DNA from: Candidatus Fermentibacterota bacterium
GTDB taxonomy: Bacteria > Fermentibacterota > Fermentibacteria > Fermentibacterales > JCC-6
Direction: 5' to 3'
DNA length: 42,892 nucleotides
Assembly: GCA_029571005.1 (NCBI GenBank)
Contig: JAKPTG010000079.1
Span: 1-42,892 of the forward strand
Made by a program: the position numbers and the translations under genes. A model generated the notes under the pieces. The model was not told where the DNA came from, did no database searches, and worked only from the letters and a program-made list of their open reading frames with translations. Shown here piece by piece: positions 30,941 to 38,739 of the stretch. The number at the start of each line of letters is the position of its first letter. The first letter of the stretch is position 1.

Positions 30941-31732
30941 ATGTGGAAAGCTAAGTACCTTCTTCTTCTTTGTCCAGTGCTGTCCTGCGGCGGCGACCGG
31001 GAAGCGGCTCCCGCCGCCGTCCCGGCGGAGCCCGCAGCGGTGACGGCCGGCCCCGGGATCACGGTCACGGTCAAGGCGGTGGAGACCGTCCCCAGGCCGG
31101 TCCTCATGACGGAACCCCGGCAGATGGTGCTGGACTCCCTTTGCGCTTCCGGCCCGGTGACACCGGGGGACACCCTGGCGAGGCTCGCGGACCCGGTGGC
31201 CCCCTTCCTGGAGTCGAGAACCCTCATGGAGCTGTCCCTGGCGGAGTTCCGGGGAGACCTTTTCCGGGCGGACAGCCTGCGGGCGGTGCTGGACTCCCCC
31301 CCCTGGCTTGCCTGGATTCTCTCTCCCCTGGAGGGCGAGCCTTCCTTTCCACCCCGGGGGACCATGCTGACCCCCGGCGACACCCTGGCGATGGTATCCG
31401 CCCCGGTGGACTCCCTGTGGGTACTGTACCCCCGGACGACCCTGTCCCTCTGGCCCCCGGTTCCCGGAGCGGTTTTTCTGGAGTCCGACGGGGATTCGGC
31501 CCTGGTGAAGGGTTCCGTACCGGAGGAAGGTTTCGTCATCCCCGGCACCTGGACCCTCCCCGGCACGGTTCTGAGGGAGCGGGGCCTTCGTATATTCGTC
31601 ATTGCGGCTCCGGACGACACCCTCCCGGTGAGGGTGCTGGGGGAGGACCCCCCGCGGGTGCTGGTGTACTGTGAAACCTCGCTGGATTCCCTGCCGCTTT
31701 TGCCCTGGGCGGTGGAATGGAGTGACAAATGA
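30941..31732 (+). CDS. Lipoprotein resembling a periplasmic adaptor (HlyD-like)
   Basis: A 263-aa lipoprotein with MWKAKYLLLLCPVLSC giving lipidation at Cys16. The middle holds a split half-motif pattern, GPVTPGDTLARLADPVAPFL at about 65-84 and TMLTPGDTLAMVSAPVDSLW at about 143-162, preceded by LSPLEGEPSF. Paired GDTLA segments around a helical insert resemble the lipoyl-like barrel of membrane fusion proteins, and the following segment (VKGSVPEEGFV) resembles the beta-barrel domain. The helical hairpin is very short. No RND transporter or TolC gene lies nearby. GGAGG touches the ATG directly, an unusual spacing. Its stop overlaps pgi (ATGA). Function is uncertain. Confidence 0.6.
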   Translation: MWKAKYLLLLCPVLSCGGDREAAPAAVPAEPAAVTAGPGITVTVKAVETVPRPVLMTEPRQMVLDSLCASGPVTPGDTLARLADPVAPFLESRTLMELSLAEFRGDLFRADSLRAVLDSPPWLAWILSPLEGEPSFPPRGTMLTPGDTLAMVSAPVDSLWVLYPRTTLSLWPPVPGAVFLESDGDSALVKGSVPEEGFVIPGTWTLPGTVLRERGLRIFVIAAPDDTLPVRVLGEDPPRVLVYCETSLDSLPLLPWAVEWSDK

Positions 31733-32946
31733 CGGACATGGTTTTTCGAACCTCCTTCGACCACCCGGCGCTTCCGGTGAAGGCGGTGGAGCGATTCATG
31801 GACATGAAAGACCGGGGAGAACTGGGATTCGTGTTCCTGCCCGGGGACGAGGCCCTGCTGGAGGCATCCGTAGAGGAGGCCCGCCGGGCCGGGGCCGCCG
31901 GGAGGAACATGCTGGTCTGCGGAATAGGCGGCTCCTCCCTGGGGCTCCGGGCCCTGCTGTCCGCCCTGGGCACCCCGTCCGGCTGCAGGGTGAAGGTGAT
32001 GGAGTCCCCGGACACCCGGCTCGTCAGGGCCGTGATGGATTCCTGGGATCCACGGGAGACGACTCTGGCGGTGATAACCAAATCCGGCGGCACCGTCGAA
32101 ACCCTGTCGTTGTTTATGGAGTTTTACCCCTGGATAGGTGACGACTCCCGGGTGGTGGCGGTCACAGACCCGGAAAAGGGGGACCTGCGGCGGCTGAGCG
32201 GGGACCGGGGCTGGCGGACCCTGCCGGTGCCCCCGGCGGTGGGGGGCCGGTACAGTGTTCTGAGCCCGGTGGGCATCTTTCCCGCGGCCTTCGCCGGGAT
32301 AGATGTCCGGGGGATTCTCAGCGGGGCCGGGAAGGTCCTGGAGGACTTCCTCGAGTCCGGGACCGGGAGTCTGGCGGCCAGGGTGGCGGCGGCGGCCCTG
32401 CACTGCTTTCACAGCCATCCGGTTCACGTCTTCATGCCCTACACGGACCTGCTCTACGATACCGCCCTCTGGTTCGCCCAGCTGTGGGCCGAAAGTCTGG
32501 GCAAGGCCGGCCCCGTCCGCACCGGACAGACTCCCCTGGCCTGCAGGGGCCCCGCTGACCAGCACTCCCTGGTGCAGCTGTTCATGGAGGGGCCCATGGA
32601 CAAATTCGTGACCGTCATCGGGGAGACTCCCCCGCCCCCGGGCCGGGTGCGCCCCGGTCCCTTCGCCGGATACCCGTCCATGGCCTACCTGGAGGGGAGG
32701 AGCCTCGACGAACTTCGGGCCGCCGAGGAAGAGGCCACCGCCACGGCCCTCGTGGAAAGGGGGCTGCCGGTCTGCCGCCTCGGGATTCCTCCGGTTTCCC
32801 CGGACACCATGGGAATGCTGCTCATGCTTTACCAGATCGCCACGGTGCTGACAGGGCTCGCCCTGGGAATCAATCCGCTGGACCAGCCGGGGGTGGAGCG
32901 GGGTAAGGTTCTCATCTACAAAGCCATGGGCAGGGAGGGATTCTGA
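31729..32946 (+). CDS. pgi: Glucose-6-phosphate isomerase
   Basis: A 405-aa cytoplasmic enzyme interconverting glucose 6-phosphate and fructose 6-phosphate. Double SIS-fold blocks are present: NMLVCGIGGSSLGLRALL near the N-terminus, LAVITKSGGTVETLSLF (phosphate-binding Ser-Gly-Gly-Thr), GGRYSVLSPVGIFPAAFAG, LYDTALWFAQLWAESLGK, TPLACRGPADQHSLVQLFME (with catalytic-type Gln-His region) and the C-terminal NPLDQPGVERGK that ends in the conserved Lys. It is short next to the 450-550 residues common in the family, but all blocks are there. ATG overlaps the lipoprotein stop. Confidence 0.93.
   Translation: MTDMVFRTSFDHPALPVKAVERFMDMKDRGELGFVFLPGDEALLEASVEEARRAGAAGRNMLVCGIGGSSLGLRALLSALGTPSGCRVKVMESPDTRLVRAVMDSWDPRETTLAVITKSGGTVETLSLFMEFYPWIGDDSRVVAVTDPEKGDLRRLSGDRGWRTLPVPPAVGGRYSVLSPVGIFPAAFAGIDVRGILSGAGKVLEDFLESGTGSLAARVAAAALHCFHSHPVHVFMPYTDLLYDTALWFAQLWAESLGKAGPVRTGQTPLACRGPADQHSLVQLFMEGPMDKFVTVIGETPPPPGRVRPGPFAGYPSMAYLEGRSLDELRAAEEEATATALVERGLPVCRLGIPPVSPDTMGMLLMLYQIATVLTGLALGINPLDQPGVERGKVLIYKAMGREGF
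32934..32938 (+). promoter_or_regulatory. Ribosome binding site of the barrel-like gene
   Basis: GGAGG lies inside the last codons of pgi and four bases before CTG 32943. It supports the non-canonical start described in the next entry. Confidence 0.5.
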
Positions 32947-34163
32947 CGCTTCTTCTGTTCCTGGCCCTGGCTGCCCTTCCGGGGGACCCGCCGTCCCGGG
33001 ACTGGTACATGCTCCTGCAGGACCGGTGGGAGTACCAGTCCACCGCCTCCTTCATGACGGCGGGGGGCGCCGGAACGGTTCTCATGGACGGCGTTCCCCT
33101 GGTTCCCTTCGGTTCCGGACCGATTCCCCCGGCGGCTTCGAGGTCCGGAACCTCCATAACCGATCCGCTCTCCTCGGGCCTCTGGGGGGGCGGACGCTGG
33201 TGCATGTCCGCATCCCGGGCGGAGGTGCCGGACAGCGCCTTCGAAACCGGCATCAGCCTGCTTCAGAACACCGAGGTGCGAAGCCGCTACGGCGTCTATC
33301 TGAGGCGAAGGGTCCCCCCGGGCATGCTGGGAGGGTTCTACTGGGCCCGGGGCGACTCCGCGGCCGTGTCCCTAGTCGCTCTGGAAAGGGGTCCGGCCAC
33401 GGGCACCATGGTCTTCTGGCGGGACGGCTACTCCCTGGGGGGAGGATACGCCCCGGGGCCCGTCAGAACGATGGCCGGGTTCTCCAGGCTGTTCCATGGA
33501 GACCGAAGGCCCTGGGTTCTGGCCGAACTCAGATCCGATACCGGCAGGTTCTTCTACGGGGCGGGAGCGGGGGCGGCGTGGACCGAGCCGGCGATCCACT
33601 GGAGAACCGCCCTTTCGGGGGGAGCGGAGATCGCCGGGGCGACGGTCTCTTTGAACGGTGAAATGAACGACGGTCGTGCGGTTCTCTGCACCGGCATCAG
33701 ACTGCCCGGGGCTCTTAGCCTTGGGGTGGTGATCCCCGACTCGGGGCGGGCCGGCGGATTCGCCTCCGGAGGCCTTGGGGCCTTCTCCGCGGCGGCCAGG
33801 ATCAACGATGTGAACAGGGCGGCGGTTTCCGCCGCCCTCGAGGGGAACATTCTGAGGGGGAGCGGGGGAGTCTGCTGGGACTTCGATCGGGATTCCCTGT
33901 CCCTGAGCGCATGGGTTCTGCCGGGGGTGAACTGGTACCGCGCCAGACTCGAGGCTGGCGGCAGGATCCGGGGGGGTGTGGACGACGGGGGATGGCAGGG
34001 CACGGTGGACGCCCTGGCGGGATTCACCCTGCGCACCTTCTCCTTCGCCCTGGCCCTGGAGGACGTGACGGATGCGACCTCGAGGTCCTGGACCTTCGGG
34101 GTGACGTGGAGTTTTTCAGAGAAGCCGCCGGTGTTTTCCGGCGAGGAGGGGGCGGACAGATGA
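32943..34163 (+). CDS. Putative outer-membrane barrel protein, likely CTG start
   Basis: A 406-aa protein I cannot name. The frame holds no ATG, GTG or TTG between the upstream stop TAA 32904-32906 and ATG 33009, yet codons from 32943 encode a signal peptide-like LTLLLFLALAALPGDPP. CTG 32943 overlaps the pgi stop (CTGA) and has GGAGG four bases before it, as other genes here use NTGA. Choosing ATG 33009 would drop the signal peptide. The body has a plug-like GTVLMDGVPLVPF and then strand-like alternation to the end, which is WTFGVTWSFSEK, close to a barrel's last strand. ATT 32940 is another rare alternative. It overlaps purN by ATGA. Location inferred; no relative known. Confidence 0.65.
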   Translation: MTLLLFLALAALPGDPPSRDWYMLLQDRWEYQSTASFMTAGGAGTVLMDGVPLVPFGSGPIPPAASRSGTSITDPLSSGLWGGGRWCMSASRAEVPDSAFETGISLLQNTEVRSRYGVYLRRRVPPGMLGGFYWARGDSAAVSLVALERGPATGTMVFWRDGYSLGGGYAPGPVRTMAGFSRLFHGDRRPWVLAELRSDTGRFFYGAGAGAAWTEPAIHWRTALSGGAEIAGATVSLNGEMNDGRAVLCTGIRLPGALSLGVVIPDSGRAGGFASGGLGAFSAAARINDVNRAAVSAALEGNILRGSGGVCWDFDRDSLSLSAWVLPGVNWYRARLEAGGRIRGGVDDGGWQGTVDALAGFTLRTFSFALALEDVTDATSRSWTFGVTWSFSEKPPVFSGEEGADR

Positions 34164-34792
34164 GCGGCACGGCGGTGGCGGTCCTGGCCGGCGGCAGGGG
34201 GAGCAACTTCGAGGCCCTGGTCCGGGGAGACACCGGCGACGGCAGGGTGACCCTTCTGCTCAGCGACAACCCGGAAGCCCCGGTTCTGGCCAGGGCCCGG
34301 GAAATCGGCGTCGAGGGGAGGTACATCGACCCCGGCCCCTACCGTACCCGTTTCGGCCTCAGGGAGGAGGGCGACTGGGCCGGATTCCTCATGGACAGGG
34401 GAATCGGCCTGGTATGCCTGGCCGGGCTTATGCGGATTATCAAGGGCCCGCTCCTGGATGCCTTCGAGGGGCGGATAATGAACATCCACCCTTCGCTTTT
34501 GCCGGCCTTTCCGGGGCTGGAACCCCAGCGGAAGGCTCTGGAGCACGGAGTGAAGGTTTCGGGGTGCACCGTGCACTATGTGGACCGGGGCACGGATACC
34601 GGCCCCATCATTCTGCAGGCCCCGGTGCCGGTACTCCCGGGGGACACGCCGGAAACCCTTTCCGAAAGGATCCTGGCGGAGGAGCACCGGATCTACCCCG
34701 AGGCGGTGAAGCTGCACTGCGCCGGAAGGCTCAGCCGACGGGGGCGGAGGGTGACCGCCCTTGAGGATTCCGCGCATTTAAGAGATATTTGA
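34160..34792 (+). CDS. purN: Phosphoribosylglycinamide formyltransferase (PurN)
   Basis: A 210-aa formyltransferase of purine synthesis that moves formyl from 10-formyl-THF to GAR. The N-terminal phosphate loop is VLAGGRGSNFEALV, followed by LLLSDNPEAPVLARA, VCLAGLMRII, and the catalytic Asn/His in IMNIHPSLLPAFPGLEPQRK, then GCTVHYVDRGTDTGPIILQA with the third catalytic residue Asp. A GAGGAGGGGG stretch precedes the ATG, which overlaps the barrel-like gene's stop. Length matches the family. No other pur genes are in the window. The last 25 residues (RRGRRVTALEDS) are a normal tail. Confidence 0.94.
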   Translation: MSGTAVAVLAGGRGSNFEALVRGDTGDGRVTLLLSDNPEAPVLARAREIGVEGRYIDPGPYRTRFGLREEGDWAGFLMDRGIGLVCLAGLMRIIKGPLLDAFEGRIMNIHPSLLPAFPGLEPQRKALEHGVKVSGCTVHYVDRGTDTGPIILQAPVPVLPGDTPETLSERILAEEHRIYPEAVKLHCAGRLSRRGRRVTALEDSAHLRDI

Positions 34793-34822
34793 CAGTTGCG
34801 GATCAACTGAAAGGCGGTTCAG

Positions 34823-35755
34823 ATGGCGTTTTCCGTGGCAAGCTTCATCTGGCTGCTGCTCATGGGGGCGGCGGAGGACCCCCTTCCTGCACCCCCGGCC
34901 TTTTCAATCTTGGTGAACGGCTCCCCCCTGTCCCCCCACATGGCGGCCTTCACCGCCGTTCCCGGGGGCCAGGTGCTGGTTTCATGCGGTGATTCCCTGT
35001 CCTGGAGCATCCTCGATACCTGCGGGCGGGGGCGGGAGTTCTGTTTCACCCTTCCCAGGTCCCACGGGGTGTTCACCCTCACCGGCAGGGCCGGCGATGT
35101 GGTCCAGGAGTGGGCGGTGCTGGTCCCGGTGGACGGCAGCAGGATGCGGACCGCAACCCTGAACTCATATCCCATGGGCATTTTCGGCGGCGCCGACGCC
35201 GTCGGCAGGGAATTCATACCCGACGGCTTTCTCGAACTGAGGCAGACAACCTACAACACAAGGCTCTCCACCCATTTCCGTGTGGGGGACTTTCTTTGCA
35301 CCCTCCGCGGGGACTGGCCCCAGTACATGGCCCTGGATCTGAACCTCGTCCGGAAACTGGAGGCGCTCCTCGAGGAGGTCCGGTCGTACTACCCCGACGC
35401 CCGGAGCATCCACGTGATGAGCGGCTTCCGAACCCCGGCATACAACTCCGCCATAGGCAACGAAACGGACATGTCCATGCATATATACGGGAAGGCCGCC
35501 GATATCTGGGTGGAGGGATGGCCCCCGAACAACCTCATGGACGACATAGACAGGAACAAGAGGATTGACGTTTACGACGGGGAGTTCCTGGTCTCCCTGA
35601 TCAGGGGGCTGGAGATCCGGGGGGAGGTTCCCGTCGGGGGGGCCTCGGCCTACCGGTGGACCGAGTCCCACGGCCCCTATACCCACGTTGACACCCGGGG
35701 AACCGCCGCCCGCTGGCAGACCAGGCGCAACCTGGTGGAGAACCCGGTCATCTGA
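34823..35755 (+). CDS. Secreted M15-type (DUF882/YcbK-like) peptidase
   Basis: A 310-aa protein with an N-terminal hydrophobic segment (MAFSVASFIWLLLMGAAE) that fits a signal peptide. The C-terminal half (about residues 150-310) is a D-Ala-D-Ala peptidase-like M15 domain with IHVMSGFRTPAYNSAIGN, the zinc-type HxxxxxxD in SMHIYGKAADIWVEG and a further His in GPYTHVDTRG. The N-terminal half (about 20-130) is a beta-rich Ig-like or carbohydrate-binding domain. Family members trim peptidoglycan side chains. Start is ATG 34823, with AAGG eight bases upstream. It is followed by an L,D-transpeptidase 20 bases later, so both may shape the same peptidoglycan. Confidence 0.85.
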   Translation: MAFSVASFIWLLLMGAAEDPLPAPPAFSILVNGSPLSPHMAAFTAVPGGQVLVSCGDSLSWSILDTCGRGREFCFTLPRSHGVFTLTGRAGDVVQEWAVLVPVDGSRMRTATLNSYPMGIFGGADAVGREFIPDGFLELRQTTYNTRLSTHFRVGDFLCTLRGDWPQYMALDLNLVRKLEALLEEVRSYYPDARSIHVMSGFRTPAYNSAIGNETDMSMHIYGKAADIWVEGWPPNNLMDDIDRNKRIDVYDGEFLVSLIRGLEIRGEVPVGGASAYRWTESHGPYTHVDTRGTAARWQTRRNLVENPVI

Positions 35756-35775
35756 GACCCACCGAAGGGAATGAG

Positions 35776-36558
35776 TTGAAACCGAACCAAACGATATTCC
35801 TGGTCAGCCTGGCGGTGTGCCTCGGGGTGTGTCTCCTCACCCTGGCGTACTCCGCCCGGAAGGTGAACGCCTGGAGCGAGGAGGCGGAGTTCCGGAGGGC
35901 GGAGGCCCTCAAAGCGAGCCTCCGTTGCGACACTCTGTCGGCGGTCAACTCCTTCCTGGCCGGGGAGGCCGAAAGGGCCACGGAACTCAGAATGCGGAAC
36001 GACAGCCTGAGGCTCCGGCTGGAGGAGGTCCGGCTGGCGGAGGAATATCCCGGCTACTACCTGGTCATAGACACTTTCCAGAACCGTTTCCACCTTCGCC
36101 GGGGGGGGATGCTGGTCCGAACCGGCTTCGTGGGCACGGGAAAGGGGTGGACCGAGGCCGCCGAAGGGCGTATCTGGGACTTCAGCACCCCCCTGGGCCT
36201 TCGCCGCGTCCTCTACAAGACCCGGAACCCCTACTGGTTCAGACCGGACTGGTACTGGCACGAGCAGAACCTCAGGCCTCCCACTCCGGACCAGGAGGTG
36301 GTGGTCCCGCAGGACCTGAGCTGGGAGGAGCAGGTAGCCTTCTTCAACGATTCCCTTACCGCGTCCCAGAGGCTTCAGGTGCGGGTGGTCCCCGGCGCCC
36401 TGGGCAGCTACGCCCTCGATCTGGGCGGAGGCATACTTCTCCACTACGGAACGGGCCGGGGCCACAACGTGAGCCACGGCTGCATCAGGCTCGGGCACGA
36501 CGATCTGGAAGCCATCTTCAGGACCCTGGAGGTGGGCTCTCCGGTGGTCATCTATTGA
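35776..36558 (+). CDS. L,D-transpeptidase (YkuD domain)
   Basis: A 260-aa membrane-anchored enzyme. TTG 35776 has GAAGGGA five bases upstream. Residues about 8-25 form a single membrane helix, and residues about 35-90 a coiled-coil-like stretch (ERATELRMRNDSLRLRLEEV). The YkuD domain (about 93-258) has YYLVIDTFQNRFHLRRGG and ends with LLHYGTGRGHNVSHGCIRLG, the HGx(n)SHGCIRLxxxD motif; the catalytic Cys is in SHGCIR. Such enzymes make 3-3 peptidoglycan cross-links or attach lipoproteins in the periplasm. Ends with VVIY, a normal family end. Confidence 0.9.
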   Translation: MKPNQTIFLVSLAVCLGVCLLTLAYSARKVNAWSEEAEFRRAEALKASLRCDTLSAVNSFLAGEAERATELRMRNDSLRLRLEEVRLAEEYPGYYLVIDTFQNRFHLRRGGMLVRTGFVGTGKGWTEAAEGRIWDFSTPLGLRRVLYKTRNPYWFRPDWYWHEQNLRPPTPDQEVVVPQDLSWEEQVAFFNDSLTASQRLQVRVVPGALGSYALDLGGGILLHYGTGRGHNVSHGCIRLGHDDLEAIFRTLEVGSPVVIY

Positions 36559-36595
36559 ACCGCCGCCCCGGCGTACCAAGGAGAACGGAGGCAAG

Positions 36596-37864
36596 GTGTT
36601 TTCCCTGATCACCCAGGCCGGCGGAAAAAATCAAAAACAGGCGGTCATGCTGATTCTCCTGTGCGCCGCCGCCGCGGCGGCGGTGCTGATAGTGATCAAA
36701 AGGCCCGAAAACCGGATGGAGCCGACCCGGGAGGAGCCGGAAGCCCCGGCCCTTCTCGCAGTCGTGGAGCCGGCCGGGACGGTGCATGACCTTCCGGCGG
36801 TCTGGCCCCAGGCCGGCTGCACCTCCGAGGGGAACCCGGCCTGGGGGGATCCGGCGGCGCCGCCCTTCCGGGAGCTTTGGCGCCTGGAGACGGGCTACGA
36901 GTTCTTCTCATCCCCGGTTCTCCTTGACGGGGTGCTGTACATCGGCTGCAACGACTCCCGTTTCCGGGCGGTGGACGCCATGACCGGGGAAACCCTGTGG
37001 TCCTTCCCGGTGGTCTGCGGGCTGTCCGGCGGCGTCGCCGGAGACGGCTCGAGGGTATGGTTCGGCGGACAGGACGGGATGGTTTACTGCCTTGACCGGC
37101 GGACTGGAACGAAAATCTGGTCCACCGGACTGGGTTACCATGTCTTCAGCGATGCGGCGCTCTTCGCGGACACCCTGGTGCTGGCCGGCACCAGCATGGG
37201 CGGAATCGCGGCTCTGAACGCCGGAAACGGCGGCCTGGTCTGGGAAGGCGCCATGAACGGGCTCGTTCTGGGGCCTGCGGTATTGGACTCCACCGCGGTT
37301 TTCGTCACCGAGAGCGGTAACGTGACCGCCTTCGACCCCTCCGGCCGGGTGCTCTGGAACCGGGAGTTCACCTCCCAGCCTTCGCCCCCCACCATAAGCG
37401 GTTCCAGGGTGTTTGTGGGTTTTTCCAGCGGAAAGGTGCTGGCCCTGGGGCTGGGGGACGGGGCCACCCTCTGGGAGACCAGGCTGCCCCGGGCGGAGGG
37501 GAGAACCGTGGTTTCCCGGCCCGTATCCGTCGGCTCGGCGCTCCTGGCGGGCACCTGCGACGGCAGACTGGTCTGTCTGGACGGCGACACCGGAACCCTG
37601 ATCTGGGAGACATCCTTCGAAAACTGGATGCAGGTCCCTCCGGCGGTGTGCGACACCCTGGTCTACGCCTCGTGCGACGACATGCGCCTCCATGTGCTGA
37701 GCTTCCGCACCGGGGAGGAGTTCTGTTCCCTGGAGCTGGAGGGCTACTCGGGAACCCAGCCGGTGGTAGCGGGGGGAGTGGTGTTCCTGGGCACTGCGGG
37801 AGGGGATTTCATGGCCCTCGAGGGGACGCCCCCGGGGGATGATGGGGCGGAAAACCCAAGATGA
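36596..37864 (+). CDS. Membrane-anchored PQQ-repeat beta-propeller protein
   Basis: A 422-aa protein starting at GTG 36596 with CGGAGG four bases upstream. Residues about 16-35 form one Ala-rich membrane helix (AVMLILLCAAAAAAVLIVIK). After a linker, residues about 80-415 hold about eight propeller repeats such as SRFRAVDAMTGETLWSFPVV, MVYCLDRRTGTKIWSTGL and RLVCLDGDTGTLIWETSF. No lipobox or enzyme residues are seen. It is related in fold to the lipoprotein at 9595-10671, but anchored by a helix. A BamB-like or scaffold function is possible. It overlaps the GTPase gene by ATGA, so the two may be co-translated; a direct link is unknown. Confidence 0.82.
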   Translation: MFSLITQAGGKNQKQAVMLILLCAAAAAAVLIVIKRPENRMEPTREEPEAPALLAVVEPAGTVHDLPAVWPQAGCTSEGNPAWGDPAAPPFRELWRLETGYEFFSSPVLLDGVLYIGCNDSRFRAVDAMTGETLWSFPVVCGLSGGVAGDGSRVWFGGQDGMVYCLDRRTGTKIWSTGLGYHVFSDAALFADTLVLAGTSMGGIAALNAGNGGLVWEGAMNGLVLGPAVLDSTAVFVTESGNVTAFDPSGRVLWNREFTSQPSPPTISGSRVFVGFSSGKVLALGLGDGATLWETRLPRAEGRTVVSRPVSVGSALLAGTCDGRLVCLDGDTGTLIWETSFENWMQVPPAVCDTLVYASCDDMRLHVLSFRTGEEFCSLELEGYSGTQPVVAGGVVFLGTAGGDFMALEGTPPGDDGAENPR

Positions 37865-38739
37865 CCGGCCCCGACAGGATTCCAAGCGGTTACGTACTGA
37901 TCGCCGGCCCGGGCAACACCGGCAAGTCCAGCCTTCTCAACCGTCTTGCCGGAAGTCCCCTGTCGCCGGTGCATTCCGAACCGGGGACCACCATATTCCC
38001 CGTCACCGGCGTCTGCACCTCTCCTGAGGGCCAGGCGTGCTTCGTGGACTCCCGGCCCCTGGAACACTCCCAGCCGGAGGAATGGCTCCGGGCCTGCGAC
38101 GCGGCGGTGCTCCTTCTGGACGCCAGACGGCCGGTGGAACAGCTCGAGTCCCCTCCGGTAAGGGATTTTCTGAACTCCACGGTCCTTCAGGGCAAACCCG
38201 TCCTCACCGCCCTGGGCCACAGTGATCACCTGCCCAGGCGATTCAGGATTCCCCTGGCCCTTCAACTGGAAATGGAAGCCCGCTGCGCCGGGGTGTTCAC
38301 CGTGTGCCCACCCCTGGGTGACGGAGTGGAGACCCTGAAGAAGGCGGTCCTCAAGCTGCTCCCGGTAAGGGAAAGGCTTTTCCCGGAAGGGGTGAACACC
38401 CTCAACTCATGCAGGTTCCTGGCTGCGGAGCTGGTGCGCTCGGTGCTCCTTGGCGTCCTGGCAAGGGAGACGGCGGAATCGCTGGCGGTTCAGGTGGAGG
38501 AGTACACCCGCACCAAGGACAGGGTCTATATCCGGGTGAATCTGCTGGCGGCCCGGGCCGAAGACCGGGGCATCGTCATAGGGAGGAAGGGCCAGACCCT
38601 GGCCAGGATTCGGAAAGACGTGGAAACGGCGCTTCAGGAAGCCTGGCGGGGATCGGTGCAGACGGAGATATGGGTGAAGGTCAGGGAGGGTTGGGCGGAA
38701 CGCCCGTCGGTGCTTTCGGAACTGGGATATGATTTCTGA
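37861..38739 (+). CDS. era: Divergent Era-type GTPase with KH domain
   Basis: A 292-aa protein with the Era layout: GTPase-like domain then C-terminal KH domain. G1 is intact (LIAGPGNTGKSSLLNRLAG, residues 13-31), and G2 is present (EPGTTIF, around 40-46). But G3, normally DTPG, reads DSRP (63-66), and G4, normally NKxD, reads GHSD (119-122). The KH part has RGIVIGRKGQTLARIRKDVE with the GxxG loop (GRKG), and the end EIWVKVREGWAE is as in Era. Era binds 16S rRNA for 30S assembly. Nucleotide binding or specificity may be changed here. It overlaps the propeller gene (ATGA) and scpA (11 bases). The family call is firm; GTPase activity is doubtful. Confidence 0.82.
   Translation: MTGPDRIPSGYVLIAGPGNTGKSSLLNRLAGSPLSPVHSEPGTTIFPVTGVCTSPEGQACFVDSRPLEHSQPEEWLRACDAAVLLLDARRPVEQLESPPVRDFLNSTVLQGKPVLTALGHSDHLPRRFRIPLALQLEMEARCAGVFTVCPPLGDGVETLKKAVLKLLPVRERLFPEGVNTLNSCRFLAAELVRSVLLGVLARETAESLAVQVEEYTRTKDRVYIRVNLLAARAEDRGIVIGRKGQTLARIRKDVETALQEAWRGSVQTEIWVKVREGWAERPSVLSELGYDF

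Noticed and set aside
30160-32565. A very long open frame on the minus strand (about 800 codons) across pgi and the two lipoproteins
   Set aside because: Only the last 233 codons (30858 to 30160) read as a protein with a signal peptide. The rest is the shadow of pgi and the adaptor-like gene in GC-rich DNA.
33009-34163. ATG 33009 as the start of the barrel-like gene
   Set aside because: It has no Shine-Dalgarno sequence and would cut off a clear signal peptide encoded in frame just upstream.
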